This document shows, one piece after another, positions 1-6,613 of a stretch of 47,743 nucleotides of DNA (position 1 is the first letter of the stretch; each line of letters starts with the position of its first letter). The notes beneath the pieces were generated by a model. It was not told the DNA's origin. It did no database searches and saw nothing but the letters and a program-made list of their open reading frames with translations. A program made the translations under genes and the position numbers. The stretch comes from Acidobacteriota bacterium. Its GTDB lineage: Bacteria > Acidobacteriota > Aminicenantia > JBFLYD01. The stretch is from NCBI GenBank assembly GCA_040756905.1, contig JBFLYD010000038.1, positions 1 through 47,743 of the forward strand, given 5' to 3'.

Positions 1-31
1 AACTTTTTCAAATTCTGATTTCATCGAAAAA

Positions 32-123
32 GTGGCCGGAATAAATCGGAATGGGTGGCCACTTTCAATCAGAATCAGTGGCCGGTTTGAATCGGAATCG
101 ATGGCCACTTTGGATCGGAATAT
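32..123. repeat. Four tandem 23-bp imperfect repeats
   Basis: Four head-to-tail units start at 32, 55, 78 and 101, exactly 23 bp apart. Each begins GTGGCC (ATGGCC in the last) and contains a core close to AATCGGAAT. Units 1 and 3 continue as GTGGCCGG, units 2 and 4 as TGGCCACTTT. Arrays of short GTGGCC repeats are known near the ends of IS21-type elements, where the transposase binds; assignment to such an end is inference, because no transposase gene lies in the window. Short reading frames across the array are not credible genes. From 124 to 363 the DNA is AT-rich and I see nothing else in it. Confidence 0.7.
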
Positions 124-363
124 ACATAAGGATTTTGGTACAGAGTATCTCCTTACCTTCTCCTGCAAAACAAGGAGTTTTTCTCCCTCTTTCGATGCCA
201 AACGCCTGGAAGAAATATTTATTATTTTTATAATTTTTCTTTCTTTTTTTATTTATTCTCTTTTGAAATTCATTTTTTACCATGATATAAATTCTGAGGG
301 TGTTAAAAAGTGAAATTCAGACAAAAAATGCAGAAAATCGATGCAACCCAAAAAAGGAAATTC

Positions 364-753
364 CTATCCCTCTTTGTGTGGATGGTCACATTCAGTCTTA
401 TCTAAAATATAACCCTTGCCGGCACCGGGTTTACATAAGCTTTCTCCGCCTTCCAAGGTGCCTTTTAGAAGCTTTCCAATTACTTCATCAATTTTTCCGC
501 TTACTCCAACAATTGTTTGGATGTCGTATTCCTCAAAAAATGCCATTGCTCGCTGTCCCATGCCACCACAAACAATGCAATTGGCGCCTTTTTGATGTAA
601 AAACTGGGGGATAGCACCTGGCTGATGCCCCGGGTTTGCGACCTCTGTCCTCTTGGTTACCTTGCCGTTTTCAATATCAACCAAAGTGAAAGTTGGACAC
701 CTGCCAAAATGTGCTGATACAAAATCTCCGTCTGTAGATATAGCTATACGCAT
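364..753 (-). CDS. NifX/NifB-type dinitrogenase iron-molybdenum cofactor family protein
   Basis: A 129-aa single-domain protein of the dinitrogenase FeMo-cofactor (NifX/NafY/NifB C-terminal) family. The N-terminus MRIAISTDGDFVSAHFGRCP, with the HFGRC signature at about residues 15-19, the conserved FTLVDIENGKV strand and a CGGMGQRA turn at about 62-69 are typical. Family members bind iron-sulfur or iron-molybdenum cofactors; stand-alone copies are common in anaerobes without nitrogenase, where their role is unclear. Downstream of the DUF5320 and Fur genes on the same strand, and this trio recurs in anaerobes, which suggests metal or cluster handling. No nif structural gene is present, so a role in nitrogen fixation should not be assumed. 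Confidence 0.85.
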   Translation of the reverse strand: MRIAISTDGDFVSAHFGRCPTFTLVDIENGKVTKRTEVANPGHQPGAIPQFLHQKGANCIVCGGMGQRAMAFFEEYDIQTIVGVSGKIDEVIGKLLKGTLEGGESLCKPGAGKGYILDKTECDHPHKEG

Positions 754-823
754 AATTACTCCTTTTTAAACAATGAGCAAAGATGGGGAATAGATAAACA
801 AACCTACTCCCCATCATTTCAGG

Positions 824-1366
824 TTACTCATTTTTCTCTTCATGAGTTTGGAGTTTTTCTAAGGCCTCTACTCGACTCTGGATATCTTCAAGCTCTTTCT
901 TTAAAATCTCAGCCTGATTTCTTAAGATATCTGCTTCCTGCTTGGGAGTAATCTCAGCTCCGTAAGGATACAAAGCTGGGTTTAGCCAACCACCAAAAGC
1001 AGGATACCACATAGCTGCTCTCGCCCAACCAGGAAGACCAGTGGCATAATACCAATGTCTGAAGCCTCTGCCACCACCACGGCCGACAAATCCTCTTCCT
1101 CTGCCAAAATAACCTCTGCCGGGGATCGGATTCATATAGCCGGGCACAGAATAACCTGCGCAGTAACCTGCTGCTCTTCCGGTCATCGGGCCTAAGCCCA
1201 TCGGACCAGTTCCGCCTCCTCTTGGCATACCAAACACCTCCTTCCCTTTGCTTACTTTATTTTTAATGTCTTTAGAATCCAATTTAATTACGCAATACCC
1301 CATACCATGACCCGTCATCGGCCCTAATCCACAAGGTCCTGTCCCATCAAAACCTGGCAAAGTCAT
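824..1366 (-). CDS. DUF5320 family protein with duplicated Gly-rich motif
   Basis: A 180-aa protein with two copies of a glycine-rich motif: GTGPCGLGPMTGHGMGYC at about residues 8-25 and GTGPMGLGPMTGRAAGYC at about 51-68. A Gly/Arg/Tyr-rich middle and a predicted C-terminal coiled coil (about 140-175) follow. Ordinary family members begin at the second motif (MPRGxGTGPMG), so the first 46 residues are extra. An internal ATG at 1226-1228 (residue 47) has a strong GGAGG 8 nt upstream (1237-1241); the long start at 1366 also has an AGGAGG, but almost touching the ATG. Two nested products are therefore possible. Function unknown; neighbours are a NifX-like protein and Fur, and the conserved cysteines could bind metal. 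Confidence 0.75.
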   Translation of the reverse strand: MTLPGFDGTGPCGLGPMTGHGMGYCVIKLDSKDIKNKVSKGKEVFGMPRGGGTGPMGLGPMTGRAAGYCAGYSVPGYMNPIPGRGYFGRGRGFVGRGGGRGFRHWYYATGLPGWARAAMWYPAFGGWLNPALYPYGAEITPKQEADILRNQAEILKKELEDIQSRVEALEKLQTHEEKNE

Positions 1367-1421
1367 CCCTCCTTATCGTTATTGAAAACCATTTCCACTA
1401 ATTGCGAAAAAAATATAGCGG

Positions 1422-1895
1422 TTATTTCTTCCCGATACATCTTTCACATAAGCCGTAAAACTGGATTAAGTGATTTGTGATTTTAAAGCTGTATTTCTTT
1501 GATAAACCCCTCTCTGTCTGATTAAGAAGTTCAATTTCATCATCTATAAAATCTGTATAATCTATAACCCTGTTACAGCCAGTGCAAACCAAATGGTGGT
1601 GATGATGCGCCCCCTTAGGCCCTTCAGCAAATTCATAGCGCGCTCTTCCATCTCCAAAATCAAGCTTGTAAACCATGCCCAGGCTGGATAAAACATCTAA
1701 TGTCCTATAAATAGTGGTTAAGCCGATATTGGGATGACGAGGGTGAATCTTCATATAAATATCTTCCGCGCTCAAGTGTTTTTCTGATTTTGCTAAAACT
1801 CCAAGAATTGCTTCTCGGCCTAAAGTAAGCCTATAGCCACATCCTCTAAATTTTCCGTGCCACCACGGTGGCTCAATATAATCTCTTTTCGGCAT
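1422..1895 (-). CDS. Fur-family metal-responsive transcriptional regulator
   Basis: A 157-aa Fur/Zur/PerR-type repressor. The N-terminal winged helix includes SAEDIYMKIHPRHPNIGLTT (about residues 42-61) and is followed by the dimerisation and metal-binding half with the histidine run HHHHHLVCTGC (about 97-107). CTGC and the C-terminal CERC form the two pairs of a structural zinc site. It should sense Fe, Zn or peroxide and repress by binding a palindromic operator; which metal cannot be told from sequence. An AGGAGAT lies just upstream of the ATG. It heads the minus-strand group Fur, DUF5320, NifX and may control it; a Fur-box-like palindrome lies at 1911-1929 in its own upstream region. Confidence 0.92.
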   Translation of the reverse strand: MPKRDYIEPPWWHGKFRGCGYRLTLGREAILGVLAKSEKHLSAEDIYMKIHPRHPNIGLTTIYRTLDVLSSLGMVYKLDFGDGRARYEFAEGPKGAHHHHHLVCTGCNRVIDYTDFIDDEIELLNQTERGLSKKYSFKITNHLIQFYGLCERCIGKK

Positions 1896-1910
1896 ATCTA
1901 ATATCTCCTA

Positions 1911-1929
1911 AATGGCAATGATTTCCATT
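1911..1929 (-). promoter_or_regulatory. Putative Fur-box-like operator upstream of fur
   Basis: The 19-bp sequence AATGGCAATGATTTCCATT has inverted arms AATGG/CCATT and loosely resembles the AAT-ATT dyad of Fur-family operators. It sits about 16 bp upstream of the fur start codon, where an autoregulatory site is expected. The assignment is inference from position and symmetry only. Confidence 0.4.
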
Positions 1930-2101
1930 AACAAATATACATCTTGCGTTTTGATGTGTCAAGATATTTTTTTCAACTCAAAACCTTCCCAAGCGCCACT
2001 TTACAGATCCAGATATCTTCCTACCCATCTTTTCTGTTAATAATCTGACTTATTACAGGTATTTTAGAGAAATTGAATATTGATATAAATAGAAAATAAT
2101 C

Positions 2102-2176
2102 ATGCACCTTGACGATAAACAGAAAAAAATAATATTAGATAAATTCAAGAAATTTGATTCAGCAAGGAATGATTAA
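2102..2176 (+). CDS. Possible 24-aa leader peptide or gene remnant
   Basis: The frame from ATG at 2102 to TAA at 2174-2176 encodes 24 residues (MHLDDKQKKIILDKFKKFDS, then ARND). The stop is 1 bp before the ATG at 2178 of the next gene. It is Lys/Asp-rich and not recognised. An AT-rich TATA-like stretch (GATATAAATAG, 2082-2092) precedes it. It could be a real short peptide, a leader coupled to the following operon, or chance. Confidence 0.25.
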   Translation: MHLDDKQKKIILDKFKKFDSARND

Positions 2177-2177
2177 A

Positions 2178-2447
2178 ATGCCATCAATTGAGAAACATAT
2201 TGAACTAAGCTTAAAAAGAACAGGTAAGGAATATAAAGAAATTCACGAGTGGATGGATGGAAAAAATATTAGCTATAAGGAAAGAGTTGCAAGACATAGG
2301 GTAAGTAATGTTCCAATATTTCTGCCTGTGGTTGAGAAAGAATTTGGGAAGGATGGCGTCAAGGAGTACCTAAAGCACATAGAAGATGATTACGAGAATA
2401 ACCTTGTATTAAGAGTTTGGACGGCGTTAAGGAGCCTGATAAGGTGA
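2178..2447 (+). CDS. Conserved-looking hypothetical protein, 89 aa
   Basis: Not recognised as a named family. Starting at ATG 2178 (MPSIEKHIELSLKRTGKEY) the product is 89 aa, soluble, mainly helical and charged, with no signal peptide or cysteine cluster. An upstream in-frame start at 2154 lacks a ribosome site and overlaps the short 24-aa frame. It is the first full gene of a compact plus-strand run; its TGA stop (2445-2447) overlaps the GTG start of the DUF488 gene, so the two are probably translationally coupled. Confidence 0.65.
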   Translation: MPSIEKHIELSLKRTGKEYKEIHEWMDGKNISYKERVARHRVSNVPIFLPVVEKEFGKDGVKEYLKHIEDDYENNLVLRVWTALRSLIR

Positions 2448-2788
2448 TAAGAACAAAGAGGATCTATGACAGGCCTGATAAAGGTGATGGGTTCAGGATC
2501 CTGGTGGACAGGCTATGGCCTAGAGGCCTGTCCAAGGATAAAGCTAAGGTTGATTTGTGGCTGAAAGATATAGCTCCCAGCAATGAATTAAGGAGATGGT
2601 TTTCACATGATATTAATAAGTGGACAGAGTTTCAAAAGAGATACGAACAGGAGCTAGAAAGTAAAGAAGAACTGATAAATAAAATTAGAAAGATTGAAAA
2701 AGAGAATAAAACCGTGACGTTGTTGTATTCTGCAAAAGACACTTCGTATAATAATGCTGTTGTCTTGAGAGATTATTTGAAAAGCTAA
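2444..2788 (+). CDS. DUF488 family protein (YeaO-like)
   Basis: About 114 aa from the GTG at 2444. Family hallmarks are clear: KRIYDRPDKGDGFRILVDRL and WPRG near the N-terminus, WLKDIAPSNELRRWFSH in the middle, and the closing NNAVVLRDYL. DUF488 proteins are small, widespread and biochemically uncharacterised. I prefer the GTG start to the TTG at 2417 because AAGGAG lies 10 nt upstream of the GTG and the GTGA overlap with the preceding stop is a normal coupling arrangement. A truncated DUF302 frame follows directly. Confidence 0.88.
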   Translation: MIRTKRIYDRPDKGDGFRILVDRLWPRGLSKDKAKVDLWLKDIAPSNELRRWFSHDINKWTEFQKRYEQELESKEELINKIRKIEKENKTVTLLYSAKDTSYNNAVVLRDYLKS

Positions 2789-2810
2789 TGTTTCTGCCCA
2801 AAAAGAGATA

Positions 2811-3071
2811 TTGGCAGTAAAAGGTTTTGAACAGAAACCATTGAAAATAATTGAAATCTGCTCTGGAAAATACGCTAATCAATTCTTGAATAAAAATAGA
2901 CTAATCTCTCTTTGTATGCCCTGTAAGATCAATGTGTTGGAAGAAGATGGGAAAGTCAAGATTGCTGGAATGAAACCGACTATGATTTCACAATTCTTCC
3001 CAGAAGTGACAAAAAAAGAAGCTGAAGAAGTAGAGAAAGATATTAAAGAAATTGTTGATAATGCCAAGTGA
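2811..3071 (+). pseudogene. DUF302 family protein, N-terminally truncated
   Basis: Residues around KIIEICSGKYANQFLNKNRL, the LCMPCKINVLEEDGKVKIAG strand and FFPEV match the DUF302 fold. Homology-like sequence in this frame extends slightly upstream of the first possible start (TTG 2811) to about 2784 and then meets a TGA at 2778-2780. The usual N-terminal roughly 35 residues (the FGVLTEIDV-like strand) are missing. The DUF488 stop lies at 2786-2788, so it looks as if a deletion joined DUF488 directly to the body of DUF302. It may be a non-functional remnant, or translated from the weak TTG start. DUF302 function is unknown. Confidence 0.6.
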
Positions 3072-3075
3072 TAAA

Positions 3076-3465
3076 ATGAAATTGTTAATGCTTCATGCCA
3101 AACAATTTTGGTATAAACCACACATAGGTCTAGCAGATGCCAAGAGTGGTGATATAAGTAATGCTATTATTGCATTTATTCATGTTGAAGAAAACGATAT
3201 GGACAAAGATGAGGTCATAGATAAGGCTGTTGGAAATTTGCGGTGGTTAGCTAAGAAGAATGAAATAGATAAAATAGTTCTTCATTCTTTTGCTCACTTG
3301 TCAAACAGCAAATCTGACCCAGAAACTGCAAATAGTATAATTCAAAAAATAGGAGAAGAATTAAAGAAGAATTTCACAGTCCACATTGTGCCATTTGGTC
3401 AGTTTTATGAGTTTTCAATTCATGTGCTTGGTCCATCTTTGGCAAAAGTGTTCAAAGACATATAG
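3076..3465 (+). CDS. Stand-alone archaeal-type threonyl-tRNA synthetase editing domain protein
   Basis: About 129 aa from ATG 3076 (MKLLMLHAKQFWY), the start most like archaeal homologues; ATG 3061 would add five residues and overlap the previous stop. It resembles the N-terminal editing (D-aminoacyl-tRNA-deacylase-like) domain of archaeal ThrRS, which removes serine from mischarged tRNA-Thr: AIIAFIHVEE, IVLHSFAHLSNSKSDPETA (the YPYAHLS-type motif) and VHIVPFGQFYEF (the PFGWYKEF-type motif). The lysine that normally follows PFGWY is Tyr here, so catalysis may be altered or lost. No synthetase body is attached. It could be a trans-editing factor or a repurposed RNA-binding fold. The family is archaeal, which supports transfer. 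Confidence 0.75.
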   Translation: MKLLMLHAKQFWYKPHIGLADAKSGDISNAIIAFIHVEENDMDKDEVIDKAVGNLRWLAKKNEIDKIVLHSFAHLSNSKSDPETANSIIQKIGEELKKNFTVHIVPFGQFYEFSIHVLGPSLAKVFKDI

Positions 3466-3474
3466 GGGTTTCAA

Positions 3475-3792
3475 ATGACAATACAAAACCTAATTAACGA
3501 ATTTGTAAGCGGTTATGTACAAAGCAAATATGATGAGAAATACTTAAAAGAGAAAATAACTGAGATTTTGAAATTTGTACTTCCTAATATCGCGGTCATA
3601 GTTAAAAATAAGAAAGAGAAGGATGTCGCTAGGTTATGGAACACTGTGAAAGAAGGTGAGAAAATCAAGAATTTGTTTAGGAAAACTCTTGAAACAATAG
3701 ATAGACCAATTGTAATTTATGTTGCTAGCAAATTTGAAAATAATCAATATTTTGGTACAAGGATAGTTGAGGAGGCTTTAAAATGGAAATAA
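3475..3792 (+). CDS. Hypothetical protein, 105 aa
   Basis: Not recognised. The 105-aa product is soluble and helix-rich, with many Lys and Glu residues, and ends with the strand PIVIYVASKF and a short helix. No signal peptide, membrane segment or metal motif is visible. A weak AGGGGTT precedes the ATG. The thioredoxin gene's ATG (3783) begins inside its last codons, so the pair is probably co-translated. Lengths and overlaps suggest one operon running from DUF488 to the CoA-binding gene. Confidence 0.65.
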   Translation: MTIQNLINEFVSGYVQSKYDEKYLKEKITEILKFVLPNIAVIVKNKKEKDVARLWNTVKEGEKIKNLFRKTLETIDRPIVIYVASKFENNQYFGTRIVEEALKWK

Positions 3793-4055
3793 AAGTGTTA
3801 GATTTCACAGGAAAGTGGTGTTCGACTTGTATTGTTTTGGATAGATTATTAGAATCTGAAATAATTCCAAAATATAAAGATAAAGTGAAATTTATTAAAA
3901 TTTATATCGAGGAAAATGAAAAATTGACAAACCAATATGAAATTCTTTCTGTACCTACTTTAATTCTTCTGAAAAATGACAATGAAATCTGGAGAAAAAG
4001 CGGTTCGATAACTAAAGATGAGGTAATCAAAGAACTGAATAGTGTGGTAAAATGA
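3783..4055 (+). CDS. Thioredoxin-fold protein with CSTC active site
   Basis: A 90-aa compact thioredoxin-like protein. It has the first strand IKVLDFTGKWCSTCIVLDRL with a W-CxxC redox motif at about residues 13-16, and the cis-proline loop ILSVPTLILL at about 57-66. It should catalyse thiol-disulfide exchange in the cytoplasm; no signal peptide is present. It is shorter than classical thioredoxin (about 105 aa) and nearer archaeal mini-thioredoxins. It overlaps the preceding gene and shares a 4-nt ATGA overlap with the glutaredoxin gene, so the two redox proteins are very likely made together. Confidence 0.85.
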   Translation: MEIKVLDFTGKWCSTCIVLDRLLESEIIPKYKDKVKFIKIYIEENEKLTNQYEILSVPTLILLKNDNEIWRKSGSITKDEVIKELNSVVK

Positions 4056-4345
4056 ACGATGAATTGGAGACTATAAGAAAAAAGAAGATTGCCAAAATGT
4101 TTGAAAAAATGAATAAACCAAAAGTCAAAATTTACACTACAAACTCTTGTCCATATTGCCAGTTAGCCAAAGATTTTCTAAGAGAGAGGGGTATAAAATT
4201 CGATGAGATAAATGTTGAATTTGATCAAAAGGCTGCTAGTGAAATGATAGAAAAATCAGGACAAATGGGAGTTCCTGTTATTGACATAAACGGGACAATT
4301 ATTATTGGTTTTGATAGGGAGGCAATTTTGAGGGCATTGAAATGA
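4052..4345 (+). CDS. Glutaredoxin / NrdH-like redoxin
   Basis: A 97-aa protein with an N-terminal extension of about 25 charged residues followed by a glutaredoxin fold: KIYTTNSCPYCQLAKDFL (CPYC at about residues 34-37), GVPVIDINGTIIIGF with the cis-proline, and a final helix. This CPYC/GVPV pattern is shared with NrdH-type and archaeal glutaredoxins, which are reduced by thioredoxin reductase or glutathione. ATGA overlaps join it to the thioredoxin upstream and the methyltransferase downstream. Likely role: dithiol electron carrier paired with the neighbouring thioredoxin; its target is unknown. Confidence 0.85.
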   Translation: MNDELETIRKKKIAKMFEKMNKPKVKIYTTNSCPYCQLAKDFLRERGIKFDEINVEFDQKAASEMIEKSGQMGVPVIDINGTIIIGFDREAILRALK

Positions 4346-4857
4346 AAGATTATGTTATCTGTAATTCACTTCATGAGAAGATAGGAAATGTAGACAGGGT
4401 ACTTGATGTAGGTTGTGGCGATGGATATCTCGTTAATTGTTTGGCCAAAAAACTTAATAGAAAGGTTACTGGCTTTGATATTTCAGATGAAGGATTTACT
4501 AAGTCGCATGAAAAATGTAAGCAATTCAATACGTGCAGTTTGATAGAATGTGTAAAAGGAAATGCACACAAAATCACAAAATTTTTTGTAAACGAAGAGT
4601 TTGATGTTGTTACATTAATATACACTCTTCATCACATAAAAAAGCCAGCCATTGCACTGAAACAAATAAGAAAAATACTAAAAAATGGTGGGAAGATTGT
4701 GATAGGTGATTATTGGTTTACTGAGAGGAAAAAGAAAAGAAATTGCTTTAGGTTTACACTAAAAGATATTCATAATTTGCTTAAAGAACAAGGATTTAGA
4801 TATCTCGGTGAGGACAGGATTGGAAAAGACTTTGTTATGGTTATTGGAGAGAAATGA
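4342..4857 (+). CDS. Class I SAM-dependent methyltransferase
   Basis: A 171-aa Rossmann-fold methyltransferase. Motif I is VLDVGCGDGYLVNCLAKKL (about residues 20-38), followed by the acidic ribose-binding position VTGFDIS and the motif IV region FDVVTLIYTLHHIKKP (about 94-109). KILKNGGKIVIGD is the post-motif strand. The N-terminus is short and there is no extra substrate-recognition domain, so the substrate cannot be guessed. It shares a 4-nt overlap with the glutaredoxin gene and sits within the redox cassette. Confidence 0.82.
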   Translation: MKDYVICNSLHEKIGNVDRVLDVGCGDGYLVNCLAKKLNRKVTGFDISDEGFTKSHEKCKQFNTCSLIECVKGNAHKITKFFVNEEFDVVTLIYTLHHIKKPAIALKQIRKILKNGGKIVIGDYWFTERKKKRNCFRFTLKDIHNLLKEQGFRYLGEDRIGKDFVMVIGEK

Positions 4858-4866
4858 GATGAGAAG

Positions 4867-5277
4867 ATGGTTATAAATGAAGGTATAAAAATCAAAGAAA
4901 TTCTGCAAAAGTCTAAAACGATAGCAATAGTCGGATGTTCCAGAGACCCAGAGAAAGATGCTCATAAAGTCCCAAAATATCTGAAAGAACATGGTTATAA
5001 AATTATTCCCATAAATCCATCTGCAGATGAAATTCTAGGTGAAAGAGTTTACAAAACTCTATCCGAGATTAAAGAACCTATTGACATCGTGGATATTTTC
5101 AGGCCAAGTGAAGAGTGCTTGGGTGTTGTAAAAGAAGCCATCAAGATAAAGCCTAAAGTTATATGGATGCAATTAGGTATCAAAAACGAAGAGGCTGCTA
5201 AATTAGCAGAAAAGAAAGGAATAGAAATTGTCATGGACAAATGCATCATGATTGAACATAAACATCTGATAAAATAA
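4867..5277 (+). CDS. CoA-binding domain protein (YccU-like)
   Basis: A 136-aa single-domain CoA_binding_2 protein. The Rossmann start is KTIAIVGCSRDPEKDAHKVP (about residues 15-34), followed by YLKEHGYKIIPINPSADEIL, DIVDIFRPSEEC and VIWMQLGIKNEEA, all family hallmarks. The C-terminal VMDKCIMIEHKHL carries the cysteine and histidine usual at the end. Related proteins bind CoA or act in cysteine-linked redox regulation; the exact function is unsettled. It lies 9 bp after the methyltransferase gene and probably belongs to the same operon. Confidence 0.85.
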   Translation: MVINEGIKIKEILQKSKTIAIVGCSRDPEKDAHKVPKYLKEHGYKIIPINPSADEILGERVYKTLSEIKEPIDIVDIFRPSEECLGVVKEAIKIKPKVIWMQLGIKNEEAAKLAEKKGIEIVMDKCIMIEHKHLIK

Positions 5278-5282
5278 TTGTT

Positions 5283-5896
5283 ATGCAAACAATCGTAGAA
5301 AAATTCGTGAGATTCTGTGAAAGTGATTTTGGGCAGAATATTCTAGAAAAAGAAGCCGAGTATATCTATAGAGAACTAAAGGGTTGCCAGAAAATTCTTG
5401 ATGTTGGTTGTGGCATTGGTGCATTTGAAGAGAGAATGCCTGACTTTGATATTGCAGGTGTAGATAATGATGAAGAAATGCTTAATGTAGCAAGGAAAAG
5501 AGCCCCCATGTTGGTTTTTACAGAACCAGCGCTTCACAACTTCCCTTTCCAAATAGTTCTTATGATGCTACATTTTTTGTTACAAGTCTTGAATTTATGG
5601 AAGATTATAGGCCTGCAATTGACGAAGCAATCAGAATTTTAAAACCAAATGGAAAATTAGTTGCTATGGTTCTCAATCCAGAATCCCTGTATTTCCAAAA
5701 CCATTACGCAAAAGAAGGCTCATATTTCAGAAGAATTAAACCTCAAAATCCATCAGAAATATCAGATTATGTTAGAAGATATTTTGATGTTTCAATACAT
5801 TACTTCTTAGGTATTGATGGTGAGAGAATTTTTGATACATCTGATAAAAAATACGCAAGTTTGTATATTATTCTTGGAACCAAGAAAAGAGATTAA
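5283..5896 (+). pseudogene. SAM-dependent methyltransferase interrupted by a frameshift
   Basis: The first part (5283 to about 5555) encodes KILDVGCGIGAFEERMPDFD and VDNDEEMLNVARKRAP, a typical methyltransferase motif I and II. The frame then goes wrong at ALHNFPFQ. The next frame carries the continuation NSSYDATFFVTSLEFMEDYR, IRILKPNGKLVAMVLNPES and the C-terminus to 5896. Adding one T in the CCCTTTCC run near 5542-5548 would restore FPFPNSSYDA, a normal methyltransferase sequence. The gene would then give about 204 aa. This is either a real 1-nt deletion that inactivates the gene or a homopolymer sequencing error. The next downstream gene lies on the opposite strand. Confidence 0.75.
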
Positions 5897-5899
5897 TAT

Positions 5900-6138
5900 T
5901 CTCACGAAGTGAGACAAATTGTCCGAAGGACTTAGGAAATCCCCCATAAAATTCTTTTTCGTAGAAAAAGGCTATATGTCCGTTAGGACTAAGGCGGAAA
6001 CCCCCTTCTAATAAATCTACACGACGATTGAGTTTAACATATGGCATTTTACGAAGTTTCCTGAAGGCAAATTTGGGTGAGGCTCTGCAAGAGCCGAACC
6101 GTAAAACCCGTGTTAAATGCCCTGAGCACCGAAGGTGC
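5900..6138. repeat. Cluster of short hairpins with GAA-type trinucleotide loops
   Basis: This gene-free 300-bp stretch (5897-6196) lies between convergent genes and holds several short, near-perfect hairpins with tiny loops. They are 5900-5914 (TCTCAC GAA GTGAGA), 5921-5931 (GTCC GAA GGAC), 5954-5970 (CTTTTTC GTA GAAAAAG), 5978-5989 (GTCC GTTA GGAC), 6081-6095 (GGCTCT GCA AGAGCC) and 6126-6138 (GCACC GAA GGTGC). The stems differ in sequence while the GNA-type loop recurs. C-GAA-G loops are known to form unusually stable DNA mini-hairpins. The cluster may terminate the two convergent genes, but so many separate units are more than that needs. Confidence 0.6.
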
Positions 6139-6196
6139 GAAAGTGCAACGTGGTTCGACAAACGAAGTGAGGAGAAAGTCGCGGAGGGGCAAATTT

Positions 6197-6613
6197 TTAC
6201 AAATCTTCCATCATAGGTTTATCTTTTATAAATTCAGAAGGCAACCCAAGTTTCTTAAAATATTCACACATTGCTATACAAGCAAACTTTTCTGTTGAAT
6301 AATGAGTTCCACCAAGAAGATTGATGTTATTTTGTTTTGCAAATTCATGGGCCTTTTTTGAATAGTCGTTTTTTATTGTAACGCCAGTTATCAAAACATT
6401 TACTTTTTCTTTGACAATTTCTTTAAGCATTTCAATATCATTCCCTCCCCCTGCGATGAGTGCAACAATTCCACTTTTTATATCATCGTCTCCATATTTG
6501 TATAAACTTGTTTTGTGTCCTATGGCAGATTCAAATTTTTCTTTCAATTTAGATACTGTTTTAAGTTCGGTTTTTCCAAATACTCCACACAAAACACCAA
6601 AATATGGAGCAAA
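6197..6613 (-). pseudogene. NIF3-like protein, C-terminal fragment
   Basis: About 138 codons of the C-terminal half of a NIF3/YbgI-family protein. Visible parts are FGKTELKTVSKLKEKFESAI, VALIAGGGNDIEMLKEIVKE and the signature NLLGGTHYSTEKF (about 40 residues from the end), which supplies metal ligands in this family. The coding-like sequence runs upstream of the nominal TTG start at 6592 (as ...FAPYFGVL) and stops abruptly near 6613, where a transposase remnant begins on the other strand. The N-terminal half with the other metal ligands is absent, so the gene is truncated and almost certainly inactive. Confidence 0.65.

Noticed and set aside
32-123. CRISPR array at the left edge
   Set aside because: Units are contiguous 23-bp repeats without unique spacers, and no cas gene is present.
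51-614. Short frames across the left edge and antisense to the NifX-like gene
   Set aside because: They overlap repeats or lie antisense to a well-supported gene and have no recognisable product.
364-753. Evidence for nitrogen fixation
   Set aside because: Only a NifX-like single-domain protein is present; such proteins occur widely without nitrogenase.
6411-6612. N-terminal part of the 216-codon plus-strand frame
   Set aside because: It is antisense to the NIF3-like fragment; only the part from about 6613 resembles a transposase.
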